DNA of 64,000 nt from Hyphomicrobiaceae bacterium. Its GTDB lineage: Bacteria; Pseudomonadota; Alphaproteobacteria; Rhizobiales; Hyphomicrobiaceae. The stretch is from positions 1 to 64,000 of the forward strand of contig JAGRKV010000045.1 in assembly GCA_020442165.1 (NCBI GenBank), written 5' to 3'. Below the pieces are notes generated by a model that was given only the letters and a program-made list of their open reading frames with translations, was not told the origin of the DNA and did no database searches. Of this stretch, positions 8,384-16,893 are shown piece by piece. A program made the translations under genes and the position numbers. Every line of letters starts with the position of its first letter. Position 1 is the stretch's first letter.

Positions 8384-9388
8384 GGCTTTTTTCTCGTGGG
8401 CTGGACTATTGTCGCGATTGGTTTGTTGTGGGTGGTGCTTTCAGATAGTGATTTGTGTTCGTGTCGCGTGTTGCTCGTGTGTTGCGGCTAGACTGACGCC
8501 CATCGCGTTTGGACAGTTCTGGAAGCGCCTGGACACGGGCGCAGTGTCACAAAAATGCCGGGCGGGGCGGAACTCAACCTGACGCCACGTTTGCACGTTT
8601 GCTTTGGTCCTACTCAGGTCCTCTTGCACGACCGCTGAGATCCTCTCGCGTGACGCCTGCTGTTGCGGGGCAGTGCATCACACAGCTGGGCCGGCGACTT
8701 TTTTTCCTCCCGTGGGCGACCGTGGTGCGAGGCTTCCGCGCCCGGCAGCCTCCTTCAGTGTCCGACGTGCAATAAGTGTCCTACGCGAAATGACCGCCAT
8801 CGCGCGACAAAACCGTTCGGCGTTCAAGCGGCTAACTTCTCCAATCCAACTTACGACGCCAGCATGGCGCCCGTAAAGCGGTGCTTCCGGGAGACCCGTG
8901 ACAATAAAACCGTCAGAAAAAAGAATACCTTATCGTTTCACTGTCCTAACGCAGACCCAACCTCGCGCGAATCGCCCCGCAGGCGGCCGAGTGCGCCAGC
9001 AGACTTGGCCGCTATGGTGGGCGGGGCATCGCGGATTCGAGCCAGCGGCACTTCGTCCGTGTGCGTGATATGTCCGCCTTGGCTGGAATGCACGCCTTTA
9101 TGGATGCGGGGCAATGAGTTGTGCATGTGCTGCGCCGCAGCTTGCGCCGCAAAATGTTGGGCGATACTTTTGCTGCCAAGCGCTCATAGATTCCCGTCGG
9201 GTGCCGCTAACCTTTTTCTTTCACTTTGACGGTGATACCCGACGGAATGCTTACTAAAAGACCATTGTCCGATCAGGTCGCGCCACTTTATTGTGCAGCA
9301 CCCCGACTTGCGGTTGCGTCGCAACATCGGCACCGGGGCGTGAATTGACGTGCGCGGCCGAGTACGACCGAAGGACATATGACAAGCC
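8384..9388. other. About 1 kb divergent intergenic region between the aminotransferase and phaC
   Basis: No supported gene. Short open frames on both strands have no RBS, no family resemblance and low-quality composition (Pro/Arg/Ser-rich shadows). It must hold the promoters for alaC-hom-glpX (minus) and phaC (plus). The clearest structure is an inverted repeat at 9191-9247 described separately. The stretch is long for this otherwise compact window. Confidence 0.6.
9191..9247. promoter_or_regulatory. Inverted repeat upstream of phaC
   Basis: TTCCCGTCGGGT (9191-9202) is matched by ACCCGACGGAA (9237-9247), an 11-bp pairing with one bulged C, enclosing a pyrimidine-rich 34-nt loop with a CTTTTTCTTTC run. 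It ends about 140 bp before the phaC start. It could be an operator pair, an RNA hairpin in a leader, or a terminator of an unseen short transcript; the sequence does not decide. Confidence 0.4.
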
Positions 9389-11206
9389 ATGCAGAAGCCG
9401 AACAAGCCGGAAACGCCCGATTTGAAGTCCTACCGGATCAGCGATCCCGAGGAATTCGCGCGCAACATGCTGAAGCTGTTCGAAGAGGGCGGGCGCGCAA
9501 TGACCAATTACCTGGATCGCGCCGATGGCCAGATGAGCCCGTTCACCGCGGCAAGTGAGATCGCCGAAGCCTCCAAGCTGATGGGCGAAGTCGCGCAGCG
9601 CTGGATGACCGAACCAGTCAAGCTTGCCGAAGCGCAAGGCTCGCTGATGCGCTCCTATGCCGAGTTATGGAACCATGCGCTGCGGCGCATGCTCGGCGAG
9701 GAGAAAGTCGAGCCGGTGGCCGCGCCGGAAGCCGGAGATAACCGCTTTAAGGACCCTGAATGGTCCTCGAATCTCTACTTCGATTTCTGGAAGCAGGCAT
9801 ACCTCCTTACAACGCACTGGGCCGAATCACTGCTGGAAAAGACCGACGGGCTCGACGAACGCACCAAGCAGAAGGCGGATTTCTATCTTCGCCAAGTCTC
9901 CAGCGCCATGTCGCCCTCCAATTTCCCGATGACCAATCCGGAGGTGGTGCGCGAGACCTTCCAGACGAATGCGCGCAATCTCGTGCAGGGCATGGCGCAC
10001 TTCGTGGAGGACATGGAGAAGTCGACCGACCTGTTCAAGATCAGCCAGACAGACACCACCGCTTTCGAAGTCGGCAAGAACCTCGCCGTCACGCCCGGCA
10101 AGGTGGTTTATCAAAACGACATCATCCAGCTCATCCAGTACACGCCCACCACCGACAAGGTGCGCGAGGTGCCGCTGCTGATCGTGCCGCCGTGGATCAA
10201 CAAGTTCTACATCCTCGACCTGACGCCGCCCAAGAGCTTCGTCCGTTGGGCGGTCGAGCAGGGCTTCACCGTGTTCCTCATCTCGTGGGTGAACCCGGAT
10301 CAGCGCCTGGCGCACAAGACCTTCGAGGACTACATGAAGGAAGGCGTTCTGGCGGCAGCCGACGCCGTCCGTCGCGAGACCGGCGTGCCGAAGTGCAACG
10401 CGCTCGGCTACTGCGTCGGTGGCACGCTGCTGGCGACGACACTCGCCTATCTGGCGGCTCGTGGCGAACAGCCCTTCATCTCGGCGACGTTCTTCACCAC
10501 CCAGGTCGATTTCACCAAGGGCGGCGACCTGCTCATCTTCATCGACGATTCGCAGCTCAAGAGCCTTGAAGAGATGATGGCCGAGCGCGGCTTCCTCGAC
10601 GGGTCGCGCATGGCCAATGTGTTCAACATGATGCGGCCGCGCGACTTGATCTGGCCCTACGTCGTCAACAACTACCTTCTCGGCAAGAAGCCGTTCCCGT
10701 TCGACCTGCTCTACTGGAACCAGGATTCGACGCGGATGCCGCCCGCCAACCACAATTTCTACCTGCGTTCGTTCTACCTGGAGAACAAGTTCTCCAAGGG
10801 TGAACTCAAGATTTCGGGCACGCCGCTCGATCTCAGCAAGGTTCGGCTCCCGGTCTACCATCTGGCCGCCAAGGAGGACCACATCGCTCCGGCGAAGTCG
10901 GTCTTCATCGGTTCCAAGCTGTTCGGCGGACCGGTGGAATATGTGCTTGCAGGTTCCGGACACATCGCCGGCGTTATCAACCCGCCGGACAAGATCAAGT
11001 ACCAGTACTGGACCGCGCCGAAGGCCTCCGCCGATACGCTTGAGGAATGGAGCACGATGGCGCGCGAAACGCCGGGTTCGTGGTGGCCGCACTGGTCGGA
11101 ATGGCTGTCGCGCCAGTCGGGTGCATGGACCCTGCCGCGCGACCCCGGCGAGAAGCTTGGCGCGATCGAGGATGCGCCTGGTTCGTTCGTGAAGGGCAAG
11201 AGCTGA
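9389..11206 (+). CDS. phaC: Class I poly(3-hydroxyalkanoate) synthase
   Basis: 605 aa, normal for class I PhaC. It has the N-terminal PhaC domain and an alpha/beta-hydrolase C-terminal domain with the lipase-like box GYCVGGT, where Cys342 replaces the usual Ser nucleophile; further landmarks are VPPWINKFYILDL, FLISWVNPD, AAKEDHIAP (catalytic Asp region) and LAGSGHIAGVINPP (catalytic His). It polymerises (R)-3-hydroxyacyl-CoA into storage granules in the cytoplasm. An ATG 10 bp upstream in another frame is not used. It is monocistronic here: a strong terminator follows, and no phaA, phaB, phaP or phaR lies nearby. Confidence 0.97.
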   Translation: MQKPNKPETPDLKSYRISDPEEFARNMLKLFEEGGRAMTNYLDRADGQMSPFTAASEIAEASKLMGEVAQRWMTEPVKLAEAQGSLMRSYAELWNHALRRMLGEEKVEPVAAPEAGDNRFKDPEWSSNLYFDFWKQAYLLTTHWAESLLEKTDGLDERTKQKADFYLRQVSSAMSPSNFPMTNPEVVRETFQTNARNLVQGMAHFVEDMEKSTDLFKISQTDTTAFEVGKNLAVTPGKVVYQNDIIQLIQYTPTTDKVREVPLLIVPPWINKFYILDLTPPKSFVRWAVEQGFTVFLISWVNPDQRLAHKTFEDYMKEGVLAAADAVRRETGVPKCNALGYCVGGTLLATTLAYLAARGEQPFISATFFTTQVDFTKGGDLLIFIDDSQLKSLEEMMAERGFLDGSRMANVFNMMRPRDLIWPYVVNNYLLGKKPFPFDLLYWNQDSTRMPPANHNFYLRSFYLENKFSKGELKISGTPLDLSKVRLPVYHLAAKEDHIAPAKSVFIGSKLFGGPVEYVLAGSGHIAGVINPPDKIKYQYWTAPKASADTLEEWSTMARETPGSWWPHWSEWLSRQSGAWTLPRDPGEKLGAIEDAPGSFVKGKS

Positions 11207-11240
11207 GTCGCCAACGCGAACCAGCCCTGGCTGAAATTCA

Positions 11241-11276
11241 AAGGCCCGCGGGTGTCGCTTCCCGCGGGCCTTTTTC
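11241..11276 (+). terminator. Rho-independent terminator of phaC
   Basis: AAGGCCCGCGGG (11241-11252) pairs with CCCGCGGGCCTT (11261-11272) around a short loop and runs into TTTTT. It lies 35 bp after the phaC stop. The A-rich left side could also serve transcripts from the minus-strand side. Confidence 0.9.
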
Positions 11277-11347
11277 AATTGCGTGCCAAGCAACTGACAA
11301 GACAGCGAACCATCGCTGGAGTTACCGACCGCTGCTCGGTCAAGCGC

Positions 11348-11677
11348 TCAGTCGAGCGTGAACTCCTCGTCCTCGAAGTCTGAGGGCCAAATCACCGAGA
11401 AATCATCGTCGTCAACCTCGCGATAGGCGGCAGCCCGCGCGCCGAGTTCCTCTTTCTCCTCGACCATCGGTTCGAGACGCTCCCACAGCTTCTTGGGCGC
11501 GTTGGTCAGGATTGAAATGTGAGCCGTGCCGGAGCCAGTGTCGTGCCCATCGACCTCGGCGACGCCGTCGAGCAGCTCGATCAGCTCGTCCTCGAACGCA
11601 ATGACCTGGTCGAGAGCCGTTCCCTCCTCGTCGTCGAACAGGATGACGAGTTCATATTTCCAGTCCTTGCTGCCCAT
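11348..11677 (-). CDS. Acidic conserved-looking protein of unknown function
   Basis: 109 aa, strongly acidic, starting MGSKDWKYELVILFDDEEGT and ending in a D/E-rich tail (DFEDEEFTLD). No membrane segment, signal peptide or known motif. The pattern (beta strand LVILFDD, helix with DELIELLDG, strand AHISILTN, helix) suggests a small alpha/beta fold. It lies 68 bp downstream of metY on the same strand and could be co-transcribed with it. I do not recognise the family. Confidence 0.7.
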   Translation of the reverse strand: MGSKDWKYELVILFDDEEGTALDQVIAFEDELIELLDGVAEVDGHDTGSGTAHISILTNAPKKLWERLEPMVEEKEELGARAAAYREVDDDDFSVIWPSDFEDEEFTLD

Positions 11678-11745
11678 GCCGTCTCCCTCCCCGCGCGCGT
11701 GCCCGGAACCAGTGCCGTTGTCTTCGGGGGCGTCCTTTACGCGCG

Positions 11746-13041
11746 TTAGGCCAAGGCGTCCAGCGCCTGGGCAATATCGGCAATGATATCGTCCTTGTCC
11801 TCGATCCCGACAGACAGGCGGACCACATCGGGCCCGGCACCTGCTGCCTTGCGCTGCTCGTCGGTCAGCTGCCGGTGCGTGGTCGATGCGGGGTGGATCA
11901 CGAGGCTCTTAGTATCGCCAATGTTGGCCAGATGCGAGAACAGCTTGAGTGCCGAGACGAACTTGACGCCTGCGTCGTAGCCACCCTTGAGGCCGAACGT
12001 GAACACGGCGCCCGCACCCTTCGGACAGATCTTCTTGTGAAGCGCGTTGAACGCATTGTTCCTGAGGCCTGCGTAGTTGACCCATGCCACGGAGGGATGA
12101 TGCTCAAGATACTCTGCCACGGCCTGCGTGTTCTCGCAGTGCCGCTGCATGCGCAGGGGAAGCGTCTCAATACCATTGAGGATAAGGAAGGCGTTGAACG
12201 GCGAGATCGCAGGGCCAAGGTCCCTGAGCCCCATGACGCGCGCTGCGATGGCGAACGCGAAATTGCCGAAAGTCCCGCCCAGCACCATGCCGCCATAGGA
12301 TGCGTTGGGCTCGACGAGCGTCTTGTAGCGATGCCTGGCCCCCATCCAATCGAACGTGCCGCAGTCGATGAGCACACCTCCCACCGAGTTTCCCTGGCCG
12401 CCAAGAAATTTCGTCAATGAATGGACGATGATGTCGGCGCCATGCTGCTTGGGCTGGCAAAGATAGGGAGATGCCAGGGTGTTATCGACGATGAGGGGCA
12501 CGCCTGCCTTCTTTGCAACGGCGGCGATGGCGGGAATATCAATGACGACACCACCGGGGTTGGCGATCGACTCGATGAAGATGGCGCGTGTCTTGTCCGT
12601 CACCGCGGCCTCGAAGGATGCCGGATCGGTGCTATCAGCCCACACCACGTTCCAATTGAACTTCTTGAAGGAGTGGTTGAACTGATTGATGGAACCGCCG
12701 TAGAGCTGGCGGCCAGCAATGAACTCGTCACCCGGTTCGAGCAGGGTGTGGAAGACGAGAAACTGCGCGGCGTGGCCGGACGCCAGCGCCAGGGCGGCGG
12801 TTCCGCCTTCGAGTGCGGCGACACGCGCTTCAAGCACGGCCTGCGTCGGGTTCATGATGCGCGTGTAGATGTTGCCAAACACCTCCAGACCGAACAGAGC
12901 GGCGGCGTGGTCGGCATCGTCAAATACGTAAGACGTCGTCTGGTAGATCGGCGTTGCGCGCGCGCCCGTCGTTGGGTCGGGCGCCGCGCCTGCATGGACT
13001 GCCAGCGTAGCAAATCTTGGTTCGGTCGTTCCGGACATCAC
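11746..13041 (-). CDS. metY: O-acetylhomoserine sulfhydrylase / aminocarboxypropyltransferase (MetY)
   Basis: 431 aa, Cys/Met-metabolism PLP enzyme. Landmarks: FATLAVHAGAAPDPTTGA at the N terminus, PIYQTTSYVF, YTRIMNPT, the SGHAAQ and GGSINQF segments, the VDNTLASPYLCQP motif and SLTKFLGGQGNSVGG with the PLP Lys. The length and the YGGSINQF block fit MetY rather than MetB/MetZ. It makes homocysteine from O-acetylhomoserine and sulfide, i.e. direct sulfhydrylation, downstream of the homoserine made by hom. The upstream region contains a direct repeat that could be regulatory; I saw no convincing SAM riboswitch. Confidence 0.93.
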   Translation of the reverse strand: MMSGTTEPRFATLAVHAGAAPDPTTGARATPIYQTTSYVFDDADHAAALFGLEVFGNIYTRIMNPTQAVLEARVAALEGGTAALALASGHAAQFLVFHTLLEPGDEFIAGRQLYGGSINQFNHSFKKFNWNVVWADSTDPASFEAAVTDKTRAIFIESIANPGGVVIDIPAIAAVAKKAGVPLIVDNTLASPYLCQPKQHGADIIVHSLTKFLGGQGNSVGGVLIDCGTFDWMGARHRYKTLVEPNASYGGMVLGGTFGNFAFAIAARVMGLRDLGPAISPFNAFLILNGIETLPLRMQRHCENTQAVAEYLEHHPSVAWVNYAGLRNNAFNALHKKICPKGAGAVFTFGLKGGYDAGVKFVSALKLFSHLANIGDTKSLVIHPASTTHRQLTDEQRKAAGAGPDVVRLSVGIEDKDDIIADIAQALDALA

Positions 13042-13072
13042 GCTCTCCTAGGACCTGCAATTCTCGCCACGC

Positions 13073-13116
13073 GCGCCCATTGGTTAGGCGACACATCAAG
13101 GCTAATGGCGCCCATT
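13073..13116. promoter_or_regulatory. Direct repeat upstream of metY
   Basis: GCGCCCATT occurs at 13073-13081 and again at 13108-13116, 35 bp apart, 32-75 bp upstream of the metY start. Spacing near 3.5 helical turns would place both copies on roughly opposite faces. It may be an operator or chance. Confidence 0.25.
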
Positions 13117-13334
13117 TGTGCAGCTGGCGCATGGAGCTTAGCGCACCTGGGCGACATGCGACAACTTGTGCAGTCGGAGATGACAGCAACCGCGGTTACG
13201 CCGGACTTGGCTGTGGTTGCCGGTGACGCGCTGCGTCATGCGATCGTCTCATGTATCGGGCAGCGTGCATGGGATTGTTCGCGGTACCACCGCCAGCAAG
13301 CCAGGCTGAAACAAGAAACAACCGGCAATCGATC

Positions 13335-16040
13335 ATGACCATCCGCAACCTCGATCATATGTTCCAACCACGATCTGTCGTGCTGATTGGGGCCAGTTCC
13401 AAGACCGGCAGCGTCGGCAACTGGCTGGCCCGCAATCTGGTGCAGGGATTCGACGGCAAGATCGATTTCGTCAATCCCAAGGGCGGCATGATGGCCGGAC
13501 ACGCCTTCCACAAGCGCTTGTCCGGTGTGGCGTCCCCGGCGGATCTCGCGGTGATCGTTACTCCGCCCGAAACCGTGCCGGGGATTATTACGGAGCTCGG
13601 GCAAGCAGGCACGCGGGCGGCGGTTGTCATCACTGCGGGTATCAAAGATGATCTGCGCCAGGCCATGCTCGATGCCTCAAAGCCGCATTGTCTGCGCCTG
13701 CTCGGTCCCAACTGCATCGGCCTGATGCTGCCGCACCATGGGCTCAACGCTTCCTTCTCCCATATAGCGGCGCCGAAAGGCGACCTCGCATTCCTTTCAC
13801 AGTCGGGCGCGCTCATCACGGGTATCGTGGACTGGGCCGCGGCGCGGGGCATCGGCTTTTCCCAGGTCGTTTCACTTGGCGACATGGCGGATGTCGACTT
13901 CGGCGACCTCCTCTACTATCTGGCCGACGATCCCAAGAGCCGTGCCATCCTGATCTACATGGAAGCGCTCACCCATGCGCGCAAGTTCATGTCGGCAGCG
14001 CGGCGGGCGGCACGCTCAAAGCCGGTCATCGTCATCAAGTCGGGCCGCCACGCTGCGGGTGCGCGGGCGGCGAGTTCGCATACCGGCGCACTCGCAGGGC
14101 TTGATGCCGCCTATGACGCGGCCTTCCGCCGTGCCGGTCTGTTGCGCGTGGAAGAACTTTCGGAACTTTTCGGTGCTGCCGAAATGCTGTCGAAAATACC
14201 GCAAATTTCTGGTGAGCGGCTGGCCGTGATTACCAATGGCGGTGGTGCAGGCGTGATGGCTGTCGACCGCCTTGCCGACCTTGCCGGCACGCTTGCGGAA
14301 ATCTCGCCGGAGACTATCGCGCAACTGGATGCCGTTTTGCCGCCCACCTGGTCGCGGGACAACCCGATCGACATCATCGGTGATGCACCACCGGAGCGCT
14401 ATGCCGCCGCGCTGGAAGCGGTGTTTGCCGACTCGGCCACCGACGCCGTGCTGGTCATCAATTGCCCGACCGCCATCACATCGAGTACCGAAGCGGCGCG
14501 CAGCGTGGTTGCGGCGCGTGATGCCGCAGCGCGCAGCCATCGGCGCATCAAACCGGTGCTGACGAATTGGCTTGGCGAAACCAGCGCACAAGACGCGCGG
14601 CAGATGTTCTCGGCGGCCGGCATCCCGAGCTTCGAGACGCCGGGCGAAGCCATCCACGGCTACATGCAGCTTGTAGCCTATGCGCGTGCGCAGGAGCAGC
14701 TGATGCGCGCTCCTCCCTCCCAATCCGCCGGGCACGCTCCCAATCGCGATGCCGCCCGCCATGTCATCCGTACCGCGCTCGACGCGGGACGGACGATGCT
14801 CAGCGAGGCGGAATCCAAGGCTCTGCTTCTCGCCTATCGCATTCCGACGGTTGCCACGCATGTCGCCCGCAACCTGGAAGGTGTGCGTTCGGCCGCTGCC
14901 GCGATCATCTCGCAGGGCCAGCGTGTCGTGGTGAAGATCCTGTCCGACGACATTTCACACAAATCGGACGTGGGCGGAGTCGCGCTCGACATCGATACCG
15001 TCGAAGACGCGGTTGCCACGGCCCACCAGATGCGGGAGCGAATTTCGCGCCGGCACCCCAAGGCCCGCATCGAAGGCTTCACGATCCAAGCCATGATCGC
15101 GCGCAGGAATGCGCACGAGCTCATCATCGGCATGTCGGAGGACCACACCTTCGGCCCGCTCGTCATGTTCGGCGCGGGCGGCACCGCCGTCGAGGTTGAA
15201 CGCGATACCGCCCTGGCGCTGCCACCGCTCGACCTGAAGCTCGCGCGCGAACTGATGTCGCAGACACGGGTGTCGCGGCTGCTTGCTGGCTATCGCGACC
15301 GCCCGCCCGCGGCCATGGATGCCATCGCGGAGACGCTCGTCAAGGTTTCCCAGTTGGTATCCAACCACGCAGAAATTCGCGAACTCGACATCAATCCGCT
15401 GATTGCCGATGAGACCGGGGTGATTGCCCTGGACGCCCGCGTGGTCATTGCCAATGAAGCGGCAAACCCGCGCCGGCCGATGGCGCTGAGGCCCTATCCG
15501 GTGGAATGGGAACGGCTGATCGGACTGCCGACATTGGGTGGGGTGCTCATTCGTCCGATCCGGCCGGAGGACGAACACCTCTACAGTGCCTTTTTCGACC
15601 GGGTCGATGCTAACGACACCCGTCTGCGCTTCTTCTCTCAGGTGCAGACCCGAAGCCACGCCTTTCTGGCGCGCCTTACGCAGGTCGACTATGCGCGCGA
15701 GATCGCCTTCGTCGCGGTGTCGGAGGTCAATGAGCTGCTCGGCGTGGCGCGTTTTGCCACCGATCCCGACTACGAACGCGCGGAGTATGCCGTGCTGGTG
15801 CGATCAGATCTCAAGGGCCGCGGGCTTGGCCGGGCGCTCATGCTGCATCTGCTCGCTTATGCCCGCGCGGAGGGCTTGAAGGAGGTATCGGGCTTCGTCC
15901 TGGCGGAAAACACCGGCATGCTCAAGTTGGCAGAAGAACTGGGCTTTGCGAGCGGCTGGGTCGACGGTGATCCCGCAATGCGCAGAGTCGTTCTGCCGCT
16001 GGTGGCGGCTGACGCCAAGGCTGCCGGTTCGGAAACCTGA
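13335..16040 (+). CDS. Pat-type bifunctional protein: NDP-forming acyl-CoA synthetase domains plus C-terminal GNAT acetyltransferase
   Basis: 901 aa from ATG 13335; the frame is open upstream to 13251 but MTIRNLDHMFQPRSVVLIGA is the usual family N terminus. Order: CoA-binding domain (about 1-130), succinyl-CoA ligase-like domains (about 145-450) with SQSGALITG and SSHTGALAG, an ATP-grasp domain (about 490-720) with VVVKILSDDISHKSDVGGV and FGAGGTAVE, and a GNAT domain (about 735-890) with VLVRSDLKGRGLGRALM for acetyl-CoA. Whole-length architecture matches E. coli PatZ/YfiQ and Salmonella Pat, which acetylate lysines such as that of acetyl-CoA synthetase. Unlike E. coli PatZ, this protein keeps the SHTG segment typical of active ADP-forming synthetases, so synthetase activity cannot be excluded. 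Confidence 0.85.
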   Translation: MTIRNLDHMFQPRSVVLIGASSKTGSVGNWLARNLVQGFDGKIDFVNPKGGMMAGHAFHKRLSGVASPADLAVIVTPPETVPGIITELGQAGTRAAVVITAGIKDDLRQAMLDASKPHCLRLLGPNCIGLMLPHHGLNASFSHIAAPKGDLAFLSQSGALITGIVDWAAARGIGFSQVVSLGDMADVDFGDLLYYLADDPKSRAILIYMEALTHARKFMSAARRAARSKPVIVIKSGRHAAGARAASSHTGALAGLDAAYDAAFRRAGLLRVEELSELFGAAEMLSKIPQISGERLAVITNGGGAGVMAVDRLADLAGTLAEISPETIAQLDAVLPPTWSRDNPIDIIGDAPPERYAAALEAVFADSATDAVLVINCPTAITSSTEAARSVVAARDAAARSHRRIKPVLTNWLGETSAQDARQMFSAAGIPSFETPGEAIHGYMQLVAYARAQEQLMRAPPSQSAGHAPNRDAARHVIRTALDAGRTMLSEAESKALLLAYRIPTVATHVARNLEGVRSAAAAIISQGQRVVVKILSDDISHKSDVGGVALDIDTVEDAVATAHQMRERISRRHPKARIEGFTIQAMIARRNAHELIIGMSEDHTFGPLVMFGAGGTAVEVERDTALALPPLDLKLARELMSQTRVSRLLAGYRDRPPAAMDAIAETLVKVSQLVSNHAEIRELDINPLIADETGVIALDARVVIANEAANPRRPMALRPYPVEWERLIGLPTLGGVLIRPIRPEDEHLYSAFFDRVDANDTRLRFFSQVQTRSHAFLARLTQVDYAREIAFVAVSEVNELLGVARFATDPDYERAEYAVLVRSDLKGRGLGRALMLHLLAYARAEGLKEVSGFVLAENTGMLKLAEELGFASGWVDGDPAMRRVVLPLVAADAKAAGSET

Positions 16041-16060
16041 TAGGGATTGCGAGCCATCGG

Positions 16061-16081
16061 CGCAATGCGGACCGCATTGCG
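16061..16081. repeat. Near-perfect palindrome between convergent genes
   Basis: CGCAATGCGG and CCGCATTGCG separated by one base, 21 bp after the stop of the Pat-type gene and before the end of a minus-strand gene. No T tract follows on either strand, so it is not a canonical terminator; it may be a Rho-associated hairpin or protein site. Confidence 0.45.
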
Positions 16082-16145
16082 ACGCGGCCCAGCAGATCCA
16101 TCGCGGGAGCCATGCCTGTACCGTAGAGGCCATGCCTGATCGTGC

Positions 16146-16352
16146 TCAGGCCTTGGCCATCTGGCGGGCAACGCCGCAACGCCAGCGCTGGATGCGCCAC
16201 TTGGGATGGCCTTCCATCCACTTGGCGATTTCGGACTGGCCGTACATCATGCACTGATGCGGAGTGACGGACTGGGCCATGAAGTTCAGACGAACGTCCT
16301 CGCACTTCGCCGGGTCCTGGATGAAACAGACAGACATTACAATCTCGATCAT
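16146..16352 (-). CDS. Small conserved-looking protein, function unknown
   Basis: 68 aa beginning MIEIVMSVCFIQDPAKCEDV. It contains four Cys (SVC, AKC, QCMMYGQ, WRCG) and a Trp-rich end (KWMEGHPKWRIQRWRCG). I recall similar short proteins annotated as hypothetical in Rhizobiales genomes, with the QCMMYGQ...W.EGHP.W pattern, but know of no function. No signal peptide. The start lies 11 bp after a GGAGAACG-like RBS (read on the minus strand). Confidence 0.65.
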   Translation of the reverse strand: MIEIVMSVCFIQDPAKCEDVRLNFMAQSVTPHQCMMYGQSEIAKWMEGHPKWRIQRWRCGVARQMAKA

Positions 16353-16893
16353 CTGACGTTCTCCTAGTTGTGTTCATCCCGCCGCATCGCTGCGGGATCA
16401 GCATCACCAGGGCGTTCGTCCCAATCTGCCTGCTTGTTATGCTTGAAGGCTAAGCGACTCGAATTCCGACACTCAAGACCAAGTTTTCGTCGGGCTGCTG
16501 CTGAAAAATTGTGCGCCAAAGTGATTTGGTAATTATCAACCTCGTGCACCTGCCCGAGGATTAGGCGTGCAAATCGTTGCGACTGCGGATCTTTTTTGTT
16601 CATCTACGGCTGATGAAGGTCTTGAATGCGGTGTGCGCATCAATTTTCTGAACGATGTCGAGTTAACCGGCCATAGGTGCGATATTCGCGCGCGGGTGCC
16701 GCAGAGCAACGGTTTTGATGTGGAAAACAACTTCAGGGGGCCATGCAGCGAGCGTCGGGGATCGGACCAAAGGCGCAGCCATACCGCATCCGCCCTTGCC
16801 GTTGGCTCCAGCGTAGGGTGGGATCAATGGCAGATCACAGTGCCACACTGGCCGGGCCTGTAGTTCGATACAGCAGATGCGAAACAACCTTTG
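16353..16893. other. Gene-free interval upstream of the hybrid kinase
   Basis: About 540 bp. A 79-codon minus-strand frame (16364-16603) is present but has no family resemblance and is Arg/Asp-rich like a shadow. The stretch is slightly more AT-rich around 16500-16620. I see no FixK-type box and no clear hairpin. Confidence 0.45.

Noticed and set aside
8663..9229. 188-codon plus-strand open frame upstream of phaC
   Set aside because: Cys/Arg/Ser/Pro-rich without family resemblance or RBS.
9827..11293. 488-codon minus-strand open frame opposite phaC
   Set aside because: Arg/His/Glu-rich shadow of phaC; phaC is unambiguous on the plus strand and the frame runs through its terminator.
13042..13250. 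SAM-II riboswitch upstream of metY
   Set aside because: metY genes in alphaproteobacteria often have one, but the characteristic pseudoknot elements could not be found; only a direct repeat is present.
16364..16603. 79-codon minus-strand open frame before the hybrid kinase
   Set aside because: No RBS, no motif; cannot be supported although it lies in an otherwise empty region.
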